Program-made: the position numbers and the translations under genes
NCBI GenBank assembly: GCA_041725955.1
Contig: JBGRQE010000002.1
Coordinates: 62,001-126,000 of the forward strand
Length of the DNA: 64,000 bases
Origin: JBGRPZ01 sp041725955
Lineage (GTDB): Bacteria; Bacteroidota; Bacteroidia; Bacteroidales; JBGRPZ01
Direction: 5' to 3'
Shown: in pieces, positions 6,796 through 16,099 of the stretch
Numbering within the stretch: the stretch's first letter is position 1
How the letters are laid out: each line of letters starts with the position of its first letter
The notes under the pieces: model-generated
Database searches by the model: none
Seen by the model: only the letters and a program-made list of their open reading frames with translations
What the model was told of the DNA's origin: nothing

Positions 6796-9300
6796 TTAAA
6801 ATAGTAAATTAGGAGTGTCTTTTTTATTGTTATCTTTTTGGTTGATTATTGATTGAACATAAGCGCGAACAAATTTGATTTCAGAATAAGAATATTCGTT
6901 CTTAAGTAATTCTCTTAATTTGCTTAGAGTTGACTCATTATGTTTTTGAATAATGGGTTTGATTATATCGACTGTTTCTTTCTTTGTAATTTTAAAAATA
7001 TCAAGCTCGCCTTTTTCAATAAACTGACATAAATGTCCTTCAATAGTGGTTATTCCTAAGCCTCTTTTATCAGCAATTTCAGCAATGGTAGCACCCTCAT
7101 TAAACATTTCAAACGACTGTGTATTTGTGTCTTTCTTTTTCTTTACATCTTTGTCTTTAAGTAAATTTTCTATTGAAATACCTTTCTCTTTTATATAGTC
7201 TTGAACCATGTTTGTAATGGCTTCTCCATGTTTTTCTAGTGTTATTTTACCTACTCCTTCGGTGTATTTTAATAATACATGATTAAAGGGAAGTTCGTTT
7301 GCGATGTTAATCATTGTCCGAATCGAGAAAACTTGAGAAACTGTACTTTTGTTTTGCTGTGCTGTATTCTGACGATAAGTGTCTAGCTTTTTATAAAGTT
7401 CGGAATGTTTTAGTGATGACAACTCTCTTTTTTGTTCTTTCTTTTTACTTGATTTTTTGCTCGTTTTTTCGATTTGAGCTTTAGATCTTGCCTGAATATA
7501 TCTATCGGTTTCAAAACCTTCTTTTGATGCATTAAATACTTTTTCTTTTATTCTAATGGCAAATTCCAAATCGTCTAATAAACTATTGATTCTTTTCTTT
7601 AGAGCTTTATTGTCGCATTGAATTTCAATTTGATTATAATGTTCAGTAAGGTTCTGCTTAATCTTGTCTTTGAAGTAGATAACCGCTTTGCTTATTCTGT
7701 TTTTGAGCTTGGTGTTATTATAGATATCAGGGTTTTCCTGGATAAGGATCTGTATTTGGGTTTTGAATTTTTCAGATACTTCTCCAATTTCGTTTCTTGT
7801 AGGGGCGATCATTAAATCTAGTTTCTGATTTAGATTTCCTCTTACGCTTTCAGCATTGTCGCGAAGAAAGTAAAAACAGCTCTTTAAGCATCCTTCAATT
7901 TGAGAAAAATCGAATAGGTCGAAAAGCAAATGACAGTAATAAGTTATCTGATTGCTATGAAGCTGATGATTATTGGCTGAATTGTCTTTGCTGTATTTAT
8001 TGAATGCAATTATACTTAAGTTGCTGATAATATTATGCTGACTGATTGGGGCACTTAAGTATAAGCCTTCAAGGTTTCTGCATCTACTCAAGGCAACATA
8101 TGTTTGTCCGTGTGCAAATGCCGACTTTACATCGATAATAGCTTTGTCGAAAGTTAATCCCTGGCTTTTGTGGATGGTTATTGCCCAGGCATGGCGTAGC
8201 GGGAATTGCTTAAACGATCCCAGTATTTTTTCTTTTATTTCGTTTGTTGTATCATCAATTTCATATTTAATGTTTTCCCAAATTTCATGTTCAACATCAA
8301 TAGGTTTGTCGTCGGTAGGGCACTGAACTTTAAGCTTGTTTTCGGATATTTCGATGATTTTTCCGATTTTACCGTTGTAGTACCTTTTTTCGGGTGAAGA
8401 ATCGTTTCTTATAAACATAACCTGAGCGTCTTTTTTTAACTCAAGTTTTTCATCAGTTGGGTAATTGTAATCAGGAAAATTATCTTCGATTTCAGCATTG
8501 AAATAAAATGAAGGGGTGCCAATTTCATTGAGTTGTCCCATGTTTATATTTCTTGCTGTTTGATTGTGTGTGGTGAGGATAATAAAATTATCAGTATTGA
8601 ATTTGTTTAGATCGGGGATGATCTTCTGATTTAAGGTGTGTAAGCTTTCTTTACTTATGCAGCCCTCTCTGATTTCATTCAGTATTTGTATGAATTCTTG
8701 ATTTTGCTGTCTGTATACCTTTGTGAATTCAATATTTATATAGCCTACTTTTTTTAAGGCTAAACTCGAAAAGAAATAAATACTTTTATAATAGGGGGAT
8801 AAAATACTCCATTCATCGTCCTTTACAACAGGAGGGAGTTGTTGCATATCACCTATCATTAAGAGTTGCACATCTCCAAATGGATTGTTATTTCTTCGGT
8901 ACTTCCTTAGCATTTGATCTATAGCATCGAGAGTGTCGGCTCTTACCATTGATATCTCGTCGATAATAAGAATGTCAAGACTTTTGATTATATTCTTTTT
9001 CTCTTGGCTAAACTTATTGAATTTTCCTTTTATCGATTCATCTGTAAGGCGGTTCATTTTATCCTCTTCAGGTGGGATGGGACCAAAGGGCAGCTGAAAA
9101 AATGAATGTATAGTTACTCCTCCGGCATTTATTGCAGCTACTCCTGTAGGAGCAACAATAATAAATCTTTTGTTGATTGTAGAAGCAAGACTTCTTAAAA
9201 AAGTGGTTTTTCCTGTCCCTGCTTTTCCAGTAAGAAAGATGTTTTTATTAGTTGTATTTATAAAATCTAGAGCAAGTTTAACCTTGGAGTTACTATTCAT
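6796..9300 (-). CDS. PIF1-type superfamily 1 DNA helicase with HRDC and C-terminal HTH domains
   Basis: ATP-dependent DNA helicase of 834 residues. The N-terminal half carries Walker A GKAGTGKTT (residues 25-33), motif Ia APTGVAAINAGG, Walker B LIIDEISMV, motif III IGDMQQLPPV and the late motifs HKSQGLTFD and YVALSRC, typical of the PIF1/RecD-like group. After a basic coiled-coil-like stretch (about 570-650) comes an HRDC-like domain (ANELPFNHVLLKYTEGVGKITLEKHGE-type sequence, about 690-740). The C-terminus has an HTH_40-like segment (FNEGATIAEIADKRGLGITTIEGHL begins near 760). Helicase, HRDC and winged-helix arrangement recalls RecQ accessory domains on a PIF1 motor. A role in fork restart or G-quadruplex unwinding is family knowledge, not shown here. 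No signal peptide; single gene. Confidence 0.88.
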   Translation of the reverse strand: MNSNSKVKLALDFINTTNKNIFLTGKAGTGKTTFLRSLASTINKRFIIVAPTGVAAINAGGVTIHSFFQLPFGPIPPEEDKMNRLTDESIKGKFNKFSQEKKNIIKSLDILIIDEISMVRADTLDAIDQMLRKYRRNNNPFGDVQLLMIGDMQQLPPVVKDDEWSILSPYYKSIYFFSSLALKKVGYINIEFTKVYRQQNQEFIQILNEIREGCISKESLHTLNQKIIPDLNKFNTDNFIILTTHNQTARNINMGQLNEIGTPSFYFNAEIEDNFPDYNYPTDEKLELKKDAQVMFIRNDSSPEKRYYNGKIGKIIEISENKLKVQCPTDDKPIDVEHEIWENIKYEIDDTTNEIKEKILGSFKQFPLRHAWAITIHKSQGLTFDKAIIDVKSAFAHGQTYVALSRCRNLEGLYLSAPISQHNIISNLSIIAFNKYSKDNSANNHQLHSNQITYYCHLLFDLFDFSQIEGCLKSCFYFLRDNAESVRGNLNQKLDLMIAPTRNEIGEVSEKFKTQIQILIQENPDIYNNTKLKNRISKAVIYFKDKIKQNLTEHYNQIEIQCDNKALKKRINSLLDDLEFAIRIKEKVFNASKEGFETDRYIQARSKAQIEKTSKKSSKKKEQKRELSSLKHSELYKKLDTYRQNTAQQNKSTVSQVFSIRTMINIANELPFNHVLLKYTEGVGKITLEKHGEAITNMVQDYIKEKGISIENLLKDKDVKKKKDTNTQSFEMFNEGATIAEIADKRGLGITTIEGHLCQFIEKGELDIFKITKKETVDIIKPIIQKHNESTLSKLRELLKNEYSYSEIKFVRAYVQSIINQKDNNKKDTPNLLF

Positions 9301-9606
9301 CTTTTATAATTTTTTACAAATATGCACAACTTTAATAAATATTAATGGGAATTTATAAATCTAGATTTAGAATAAAGTTATATATTTGATCTGCTTTAAA
9401 AATCTACACATAGATAAGCTAAATTGATTTAGGAATAAAAGATTTATTTTGTTGAAGAGTACCTAGTAATGAAATTTGTATTAGGTAATGGTGTTTGTGT
9501 ATTCTGTAAATTAATTTCCCTATAACAATAGAATAAATACAGGAAAAAGGAAAGAAATTACTTCTTTCTTACATATATAATATCAGTAAAATTAATTGGA
9601 TTAACA
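9301..9606. other. Intergenic region between divergent helicase and Omp28-like genes
   Basis: About 306 AT-rich bases without an ORF. TATATTTG at 9381-9388 matches a -7 element on the plus strand but has no good -33 partner. Otherwise I see no hairpin or repeat. Confidence 0.4.
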
Positions 9607-11658
9607 ATGAGAAATTTATTTTTAGTTCTTATTCTAATGTTAAGCCTCTCAGGCTACTCTCAAACAAATTTATCTCAGGAAAAACAAAAGAAAGCTGTTG
9701 TACTTGAGGAGTATACAGGAATTCATTGTGGTTTTTGTCCTGATGGACACAGAATTGCTCGCGAAATTCAAGAAGCATATCCTGATAGAGTTCACGTAAT
9801 TGCAGTTCATTGCACCTCTTTTGCACAACCTCAAGCAGGTCAACCTGATTTTAGAACTGATTATGGTGATACTTTTTTCCAGTTTTATGGAATGCAAGGA
9901 GTGCCTTCAGGGACTGTAAATAGAGCTGATTTTAAGGTTCAAGGTAAAGACACTAAGGTCTTATCAAGAAATTTATGGAAGACTTCAACCGAAGCAGAAT
10001 TGGAAAAAGATGCTCCTGTAAATATAGGTCTTGATTTTGAATATGATAAAGCTACCCGTAAACTTACTGTAAAAACAGAATTGTATTATACAGCAAGCTC
10101 TGCTAAAGAAGAGAATAAATTAAACATTGCTTTGGTACAAAATGATATAATCGGATATCAATCTGGAGTTAATAATTATCGTCATATGCACGTTTTACGC
10201 CATTTGCTAACAGGCTTATGGGGTGAGGCAGTTTCTCCTACTACCGAAGGAACTACCATCAAAAAAGAGCATGTTTATACTCTACCTGAAGAGATTAAAG
10301 GTGTGCCATTGAAATGGGAAGATTGTGAGATTATTGCTTTTGTTGCAGAAGATAAGGTGAATGTATTAAACTCTGCTGCCAGACCATTAACAAAGAAAGC
10401 TGTTGTTAAGAATGAAGGTTCTAAATTCGAACTAGGTAAGAGTAATGAAGACATTGAGTTTGAATTTAAATTGAAGAGTGAATTCGACGAGTCAAAAGAA
10501 TTTTCTGTTGAAGTAATTGGTGAAGGTGCACCTGAAGATTGGAAAGCAGAATTGATTTTCCCTGAATCTCGTGCAGATAATAAAATTACTTTAGCAACTA
10601 ACGAAGCTGTTACTCTTAAGCTTAAAGTTGTTCCTTCTTCTGCTATGGGAGATGTAATGTATAAAGTTAAATTGACTTCTATAGCGAATCCTGAAGACAA
10701 AACTATTGCCGATAGTGTTCGTTTTGCTTCGGGCTTTACTACTTATTTTTTGAATAATGTTGATTTTAATATGTTGGCAACAAAAGCTTTGGATAAGAAG
10801 CTTCCAAAGTCGTATTTAACAATAAATTCTAATGATTTTTCTTCTTTATTAACTTCAAAGAATATTGGTGAGATAAAAAATCTATTATTTAATGTTGCTA
10901 CTGGTTGGGGATATATTTCTCAAAATGATGTGAAGAAGTTAATGGAACTTATGGACGGTGGTTGTAATCTTTTGATGATGGGTCAAGATGTTGGTGCCGC
11001 AATTTTTGACAAATCCGGACCAATAAAAACTGATGATCATAAGAAGTTTTTTAACGAGTATCTTGGTGCTAAATATATAGCAGATTCTCCTGCAGCAATT
11101 CCTCAAAAAGCAGAAGCTGTTGCTGGTTCTCTTATTTATGACGATGTTGAATCTTTTAGTTTGGTAAATATTTATGGTTCAAGTTATCAGTTCTATTTTT
11201 TGGATGTTATGGAACCTCAAGAAAATGCAAAGATGACTTTCTGTTATGATGGGAAATCTGAATTAGGTGCTGGTGTTGCTTATAAAACTGATAAGTTTAG
11301 AAGTTCAACTTTAGGATTTAATCTAGAGTTTGTAAAAGAAGAAGAAGCTCGCGATAAAATAATGAGTCTTACTGTAGATTATTTTGATGGTAAGGTAAGT
11401 CTTGAAGAGTATAGCAATGCTATGAATAATATAATGCAAATTACTCCAAATCCGGTTGTAAATAATGCAAAAATCGCTGGATTTAATGTTGACGGTCTTC
11501 AAAAAATATATGTTTATAATATATCAGGACAATTAGTTCATTCAATTGATGCAAGTGTTGTTAATGGTGAAGCAAACATTTCATTAGAAGGAATGGAAGT
11601 TGGAATGTACGAAATAGCAACCGAAAATGGTCAGCATTTTAAAGTTGTAAAGAAATAA
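9607..11658 (+). CDS. Omp28-related secreted protein with T9SS type A sorting domain
   Basis: Exported protein of 683 residues. A signal peptide (MRNLFLVLILMLSLSGYSQ) is followed by a thioredoxin-like Omp28 domain with the motif VLEEYTGIHCGFCPDGH (about residues 31-47), which contains a CGFC redox-type pair. The segment up to about 240 (FFQFYGMQGVPSGTVNR; HMHVLRHLLTGLWGE) is typical of Omp28-like proteins. The middle (about 260-380) is Ig-like and acidic, followed by an uncharacterised alpha/beta segment. The C-terminal 75 residues form a T9SS type A domain (ITPNPVVNNAKIAGFN, then IYVYNISGQLV, then GMYEIATENG). Located on the cell surface or secreted (inference from the CTD). Whether CGFC acts as a disulphide catalyst or is structural is unknown. 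Monocistronic, with a terminator 28 bases downstream. Confidence 0.88.
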   Translation: MRNLFLVLILMLSLSGYSQTNLSQEKQKKAVVLEEYTGIHCGFCPDGHRIAREIQEAYPDRVHVIAVHCTSFAQPQAGQPDFRTDYGDTFFQFYGMQGVPSGTVNRADFKVQGKDTKVLSRNLWKTSTEAELEKDAPVNIGLDFEYDKATRKLTVKTELYYTASSAKEENKLNIALVQNDIIGYQSGVNNYRHMHVLRHLLTGLWGEAVSPTTEGTTIKKEHVYTLPEEIKGVPLKWEDCEIIAFVAEDKVNVLNSAARPLTKKAVVKNEGSKFELGKSNEDIEFEFKLKSEFDESKEFSVEVIGEGAPEDWKAELIFPESRADNKITLATNEAVTLKLKVVPSSAMGDVMYKVKLTSIANPEDKTIADSVRFASGFTTYFLNNVDFNMLATKALDKKLPKSYLTINSNDFSSLLTSKNIGEIKNLLFNVATGWGYISQNDVKKLMELMDGGCNLLMMGQDVGAAIFDKSGPIKTDDHKKFFNEYLGAKYIADSPAAIPQKAEAVAGSLIYDDVESFSLVNIYGSSYQFYFLDVMEPQENAKMTFCYDGKSELGAGVAYKTDKFRSSTLGFNLEFVKEEEARDKIMSLTVDYFDGKVSLEEYSNAMNNIMQITPNPVVNNAKIAGFNVDGLQKIYVYNISGQLVHSIDASVVNGEANISLEGMEVGMYEIATENGQHFKVVKK

Positions 11659-11686
11659 GGTGTATTTCATTTTATTTGGTTAAGGC

Positions 11687-11722
11687 GAGCTGTTCTTGAG
11701 AAATTGAGAGCAGCTCTTTTTT
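11687..11722 (+). terminator. Rho-independent terminator of the Omp28-like gene
   Basis: GAGCTGTTCTT (11687-11697) pairs, with G-U pairs, to GAGAGCAGCTC (11706-11716), followed by a run of T to 11722. Confidence 0.85.
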
Positions 11723-11898
11723 GTATTGGCTAGAGTTTTATGTAATTAGAATCTAATACAGGGTTTGTTGATGAAAATGCAGTTTCCATGGCTGTAAATT
11801 AAAAGTGTTGTCGAGAAGAAACTGCTGTTGTACATGATATGTTTGCGATTGTAACTGGCAAATAAAGTAATAGTAGTGTTTTTATTTGGTTAAATATT

Positions 11899-12348
11899 TC
11901 ATCCTTTTTTATTTCCGAGTACAAATAAGACAATAGTGGCAATAGCAGTAACGATGGCAAAGAAATGATATAAGTTAAAATTTTCATGATAGATAAATAT
12001 CCCCACAACTATACTTGTTGTTAAAATAGAAAATACAGCATATAATACATATTGTGAAGTTCCGAAATTTTGAAATAAAAGATAAAATCCAATTTGAGTT
12101 ATTGTAAATCCAACTGCAGCAATAATAATCCACCATTTGTTTGTTATGAAATAACTATAGTATTCATTTCTGTCGAATGAAAAAGCAATAATAAAACTTA
12201 TTATAGTTGAAGTGAGTAAAACCCATGAAACAAAGAGAAAAGGATTGCTCGAAGGTTCAACTTTTTTAACTCCCCAAGCATAAATCCCATTTCCAATAGC
12301 TGCTACTAAAGCAAACAAAATAGCAAAAATATAAGGAAGAGTTTTCAT
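11899..12348 (-). CDS. EamA/DMT-like small membrane protein
   Basis: A 149-residue hydrophobic protein with about five membrane segments: IFAILFALVAAIGNGIYAWG, FLFVSWVLLTSTIISFIIAF, WWIIIAAVGFTITQIGFYLLF, YVLYAVFSILTTSIVVGIFIY and FFAIVTAIATIVLFVLG. Size and helix spacing match a single EamA unit (half of a ten-helix drug/metabolite transporter), which would need to dimerise. The pattern of the last two helices (interfacial helix, HENFNLYHFFAIVTAIATIVL) supports the EamA fold. Substrate unknown. The 11723-11898 stretch downstream has no hairpin or gene that I recognise. Divergent from hisS. Confidence 0.55.
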   Translation of the reverse strand: MKTLPYIFAILFALVAAIGNGIYAWGVKKVEPSSNPFLFVSWVLLTSTIISFIIAFSFDRNEYYSYFITNKWWIIIAAVGFTITQIGFYLLFQNFGTSQYVLYAVFSILTTSIVVGIFIYHENFNLYHFFAIVTAIATIVLFVLGNKKG

Positions 12349-12434
12349 TATGTTTTATTTATTAGTGTAATTTTATATCTACAACAAAACTCGGAAAATA
12401 TTAATTAATGTATTTCAGTTTTTATAAATAACCC

Positions 12435-12463
12435 TTGAACAATGCGATATTTTCTTAATTTCG
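12435..12463 (+). promoter_or_regulatory. Promoter of hisS
   Basis: TTG at 12435-12437, an 18-base spacer, then TAATTTCG at 12456-12463, one base off TAnnTTTG. It sits 57 bases before the hisS ATG. Confidence 0.5.
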
Positions 12464-12520
12464 CACTCGTTTTCCTGAAAAATCAAGTAGTTTTATTTTT
12501 AAATTTGTATTCAATATATT

Positions 12521-13885
12521 ATGGCGCAGAAACCTGGAATTCCAAAAGGAACTAGAGATTTTTCACCTGAGGTAATGGTGAAAAGAAACTTTATTTTTGA
12601 TACTCTTAAGTCTACTTTTCAAAAGTATGGTTTTCAACCTATAGAAACACCATCAATGGAAAATCTTTCAACCCTAATGGGGAAATATGGGGAGGAAGGT
12701 GATAAGCTGTTGTTTAAGATTCTGAATAGTGGTGATTTTTCCAAAAAAGTTTCTGATGAGGAATGGAATGCTCGTAATTTAGGTCCGATTTCAACGAAGA
12801 TTTGTGAAAAGGGTTTGCGCTATGATTTAACTGTACCTTTTGCTCGTTATGTTGTGCAGCACCGCCATGAAATTACTTTTCCTTTTCGCCGATTTCAAAT
12901 TCAACCTGTATGGAGAGCCGATCGCCCTCAGAAAGGTAGATATCGTGAGTTTTATCAGTGTGATGTTGATGTTATTGGTTCTGATTCATTGTTGAATGAA
13001 CTTGAGTTATTCCAAATTATAGACGAGGGATTCGATAAACTTGGATTGAGAGTCCTGGTTAAAATCAATAATCGTAAAGTTTTATTTGGTATTGCAGAAG
13101 CTATTGGAGAGCCAGACAAAATGATGGATATAACCATTGCTTTGGATAAAATTGAAAAGATAGGGCTTGAGAAAGTTAATATTGAATTGCGTGATCGTGG
13201 AATTAGTGATGATGCAATTGTGAAATTGCAACCAGTAGTTCGACTACAAGGGAATACAAAAGAGAAGATTGAACAGTTAGCAGAGGTTTTAAAAGATTCT
13301 GAAACAGGAATGCACGGTATTCAAGAGTTGAAAACTGTTTTTGATTATATAGAAAAAGTTGGAGTCGAAAGTGAATTTGAATTAGATTTAACTTTAGCTC
13401 GTGGTTTAAATTACTATACAGGAACTATTATTGAAGTTAAATCTAGGGATGCAAAAATGGGTAGTATCTGTGGAGGAGGTCGCTATGATGATCTTACAGG
13501 GATATTTGGATTAAAAGATGTTTCTGGTGTTGGAATTAGTTTTGGTGCCGATAGGATTTATGATGTTATGGAAGATCTGGAGTTATTTCCAAAGACCAGT
13601 GAATTGTCTACCCAGGTTCTGTTTATTAACTTTGGTGCAGAAGAAGAAGGTTTTTCGCTTCCAATAGTAAGCAAATTACGTAAAGAGGGATTTAATGTAG
13701 AAATTTTCCCAGATAGTGTAAAAATGAAGAAGCAGATGAATTATGCGAATTCAAAGAACATACCTTATGTAGTAATGATAGGTTCTGACGAGATGAAGAA
13801 TAATTTACTTTCTGTAAAAGATATGGAAAATGGTAATCAGGAAAATTATACCATTGAACAATTTATAGAGAAGTTAAGGTCATAA
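12521..13885 (+). CDS. hisS: Histidine--tRNA ligase
   Basis: Class II aminoacyl-tRNA synthetase that charges tRNA-His in the cytosol. The 454-residue length is usual for Bacteroidota. The N-terminus has the expected GIPKGTRDFSP, motif 1 lies around PIETPSMENLSTLMGKYGEE, motif 2 is QPVWRADRPQKGRYREFYQCD (begins near residue 128), the histidine-binding loop is LARGLNYYTGTIIEV (about 290-304) and motif 3 is VGISFGADRIYD (about 338-349). A C-terminal anticodon-binding domain follows (QVLFINFGAEEE to the end). The ATG at 12521 follows a promoter-like sequence and matches the family start. The gene is followed by a strong terminator and then hutH in the same orientation. Confidence 0.97.
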   Translation: MAQKPGIPKGTRDFSPEVMVKRNFIFDTLKSTFQKYGFQPIETPSMENLSTLMGKYGEEGDKLLFKILNSGDFSKKVSDEEWNARNLGPISTKICEKGLRYDLTVPFARYVVQHRHEITFPFRRFQIQPVWRADRPQKGRYREFYQCDVDVIGSDSLLNELELFQIIDEGFDKLGLRVLVKINNRKVLFGIAEAIGEPDKMMDITIALDKIEKIGLEKVNIELRDRGISDDAIVKLQPVVRLQGNTKEKIEQLAEVLKDSETGMHGIQELKTVFDYIEKVGVESEFELDLTLARGLNYYTGTIIEVKSRDAKMGSICGGGRYDDLTGIFGLKDVSGVGISFGADRIYDVMEDLELFPKTSELSTQVLFINFGAEEEGFSLPIVSKLRKEGFNVEIFPDSVKMKKQMNYANSKNIPYVVMIGSDEMKNNLLSVKDMENGNQENYTIEQFIEKLRS

Positions 13886-13915
13886 CACCTGAAAAAAATA
13901 TTTTTATTGAATAAA

Positions 13916-13957
13916 AACCACAAAACTCTTTGAGAGTTCTTGTGGTTTTTTATTTTT
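13916..13957 (+). terminator. Terminator of hisS
   Basis: AACCACAAAACTCT pairs with AGAGTTCTTGTGGTT (one bulged base) across TTG, followed by a T-rich run to 13957. The T run ends in TATTTTTG (13951-13958), which with TTTG at 13929-13932 (18-base spacing) also reads as a possible promoter for hutH. Confidence 0.85.
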
Positions 13958-13958
13958 G

Positions 13959-14213
13959 CAAAAAGCAAGAGGTAGATACTTTTTGTAAATCATCATACTA
14001 AATGTAGGCCATATGAACTGGATGCTTTTTTTTATGATTCAAATTAATCGCTCGGCACTTCATGGATAAGTGTTGAGAACTTTCCTTTTTTTTACATTTA
14101 TTTTCTTTTTTCATCGTTTGATAAATACGAGATTGATCAGATATGGTCTAGTCCTTCGTGTGGTATAGTCATTCGATTTTTTAGGGGGAACATTTTAATA
14201 TTCAAATAATACA
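13959..14213 (+). other. Non-coding leader region of hutH
   Basis: About 255 bases without an ORF above 20 codons, T-rich in the middle (14080-14115). A weak dyad, GCACTT and AAGTGT (around 14056-14074), is visible. No riboswitch recognised. Confidence 0.4.
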
Positions 14214-15731
14214 ATGAAGATATTTAAAATTACATCAGATAAGTTGACATTTAAAGATGTCTATAAAATAGTTGAAGAGGGGTTGAAACTTGAGATTTCA
14301 GAAGAATCTAAAGCTTTAATTACAAAGTGTCGTAATTATCTTGATAAGAAGATGGAGACACAAGAAGAGCCTATTTATGGAGTATCTACTGGTTTTGGGT
14401 CTTTATGCAATGTTAGTATTTCTAATGAAGAACTTTCTTCATTACAGGAAAACATTGTAATGTCGCATGCTTGTGGTATGGGAGAAGAAGTTCCATGTGA
14501 GATAGTGCGTTTGATGATGCTTTTAAAGATTCAATCTTTGTCTTATGGGCATAGTGGGGTGCAATTAGAAACAGTTCAGCGCTTGGTAGATATGTATAAT
14601 GAGGATATTGTTCCTATTGTATATCAGCAAGGATCATTAGGTGCTTCAGGCGATTTGGCTCCTTTGGCACATCTAGCTTTACCTATTATCGGAATGGGAG
14701 AGGTTTACTTTAAGGGAGAGAAAAAAGAAACTTCTGAAGTTTATACTGAATTGAATTGGTCACCAGTAAAGCTTATGTCAAAAGAAGGTTTAGCTCTTTT
14801 GAATGGTACTCAATTTATGGGTGGTTTTGGTGTTCATTGTTTATTAAGATCTTACCGTATCTCTATGCTTGCAGATTTAATTGCTGCAGTTTCTCTAGAT
14901 GCATATGATGGTCGTATTGAACCATTTTATCATGGTGTTCATGCAATTCGTAATCATAGCGGACAAATCCAAACAGCAGAAAGAATGCGTTTGTTGTTAG
15001 AAGGTAGCGAAATAATTAATCGTAAGAAACAACATGTTCAAGATCCTTATTCTTTCCGTTGTGTACCTCAGGTGCATGGAGCAACCAAGGATACTATAAA
15101 CTACGTTTCTTCTGTATTTTCAAATGAGATGAATGCCGTTACTGATAATCCTACTATTTTCCCAGATGAAGATTTGATTATCTCAGCAGGTAATTTCCAC
15201 GGACAACCTATTGCAATGGCAATGGATTATTTAGCTTTAGGAATAGCCGAACTTGGTAATATTTCTGAACGTCGTACCTATCAGTTGATTGCAGGAAAAC
15301 GAGGTCTTCCAAGTTTCCTTGTTGCTGAACCTGGTTTGAATTCTGGATTTATGATCCCACAATATGCTGCGGCATCTATTGTAAGTCAGAGTAAACAATT
15401 ATGTACTCCTGCATCTGCAGATTCAATTGAATCGTCTCAAGGACAAGAAGATCACGTATCTATGGGAGCAAATGCAGCTACCAAATTGTTGCGTGTTGTT
15501 GAGAATACAGAAAAAATTCTTTCTATTGAGTTATTTAATGCAAGTCAGGCATTAGAATTTCGTCGTCCATTAAAATCGTCTTCAATTATTGAAGAATTTG
15601 TTGCAGAGTATCGCAAACAAGTTCCTTTTGTTGATAATGATAAAATTATGTACACTGAAATGCATAAGAGCTTTGATTTTATTCGTGCTATAGAAATTAG
15701 TTTGAATAGTTATTTAAATGAAAATCTTTAG
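14214..15731 (+). CDS. hutH: Histidine ammonia-lyase
   Basis: Converts L-histidine to trans-urocanate and ammonia, the first step of histidine breakdown, using the MIO cofactor formed from an internal Ala-Ser-Gly. That tripeptide is seen at residues 144-146 (GSLGASGDLAPLAH). Tyr55 in YGVSTGFG and the NFHGQP motif (about 329) are also conserved. The substrate-selectivity position reads Ser-His (residues 84-85, MSHACGMG), as in histidine lyases; tyrosine and phenylalanine lyases carry His-Leu or Phe-Leu there. Length 505 is normal. No hutU, hutI or formimidoyl-transfer gene is in the window, so the rest of the pathway must lie elsewhere or be absent. It follows hisS in the same orientation but behind a terminator. 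Confidence 0.95.
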   Translation: MKIFKITSDKLTFKDVYKIVEEGLKLEISEESKALITKCRNYLDKKMETQEEPIYGVSTGFGSLCNVSISNEELSSLQENIVMSHACGMGEEVPCEIVRLMMLLKIQSLSYGHSGVQLETVQRLVDMYNEDIVPIVYQQGSLGASGDLAPLAHLALPIIGMGEVYFKGEKKETSEVYTELNWSPVKLMSKEGLALLNGTQFMGGFGVHCLLRSYRISMLADLIAAVSLDAYDGRIEPFYHGVHAIRNHSGQIQTAERMRLLLEGSEIINRKKQHVQDPYSFRCVPQVHGATKDTINYVSSVFSNEMNAVTDNPTIFPDEDLIISAGNFHGQPIAMAMDYLALGIAELGNISERRTYQLIAGKRGLPSFLVAEPGLNSGFMIPQYAAASIVSQSKQLCTPASADSIESSQGQEDHVSMGANAATKLLRVVENTEKILSIELFNASQALEFRRPLKSSSIIEEFVAEYRKQVPFVDNDKIMYTEMHKSFDFIRAIEISLNSYLNENL

Positions 15732-15759
15732 TATCTTTTAAATTCTTAAAGAAATTGTA

Positions 15760-15807
15760 AACGTGATTAATGAAATGAAAGCTTTGAATTAATCACGTTT
15801 TCTTTTT
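15760..15807 (+). terminator. Terminator of hutH
   Basis: AACGTGATTAAT (15760-15771) pairs perfectly with ATTAATCACGTT (15788-15799), followed by TTCTTTTTT. Confidence 0.88.
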
Positions 15808-16099
15808 TCACAAAACTTCCTTTTACTGTTTATTTTAAATATTTAAAAAAGAAACTTCTTGTTTTTTATATAATAAATTCAGAAAAAATTAAATTTGCTA
15901 AAGAAATAGCATAATTAGTTATGTCTTTCATATTAATACGGTTGGTAAAGCGAATGTTTAGAATTATTATTCTGTGCATGTAGGTAGGCATGTCGCGGTA
16001 TTATTGTGTATAGGGCAAAAAGGCTTCTTTACACACAATAATATTTGTACTTAGTTTAAGTTATTCATTTAGATTGAATAATTCAATTGGGAGGTTTTG
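15808..16099 (+). other. Non-coding leader region of the response-regulator gene
   Basis: About 290 AT-rich bases. The only structured element is the long stem-loop at 15999-16043. A 20-codon ORF at 15921-15983 (hydrophobic and basic) is not convincing as a gene. Confidence 0.45.
15999..16043 (+). promoter_or_regulatory. Long stem-loop upstream of the response regulator
   Basis: TATTATTGTGT (15999-16009) pairs perfectly with ACACAATAATA (16033-16043) around a 23-base loop holding GGGC and GGCTT. No T run follows, so it is not a typical terminator. It lies 57 bases before the start codon, so it could be an operator dyad or a leader RNA structure. Confidence 0.55.

Noticed and set aside
10275..10700. 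Minus-strand ORF of 141 codons inside the Omp28-like gene
   Set aside because: Antisense shadow with Ser/Thr/Leu-rich low-complexity translation; the plus-strand gene is clearly coding.
11799..12008. Minus-strand 69-codon ORF overlapping the end of the EamA-like gene
   Set aside because: It overlaps the EamA-like gene in another frame and has no start signal; the EamA frame has the consistent membrane pattern.
15921..15983. A 20-codon hydrophobic/basic ORF before the response regulator, possibly a leader peptide
   Set aside because: No ribosome-binding site, no regulatory codons, and it ends before the stem-loop without overlapping it. Chance ORF in AT-rich DNA is more likely.
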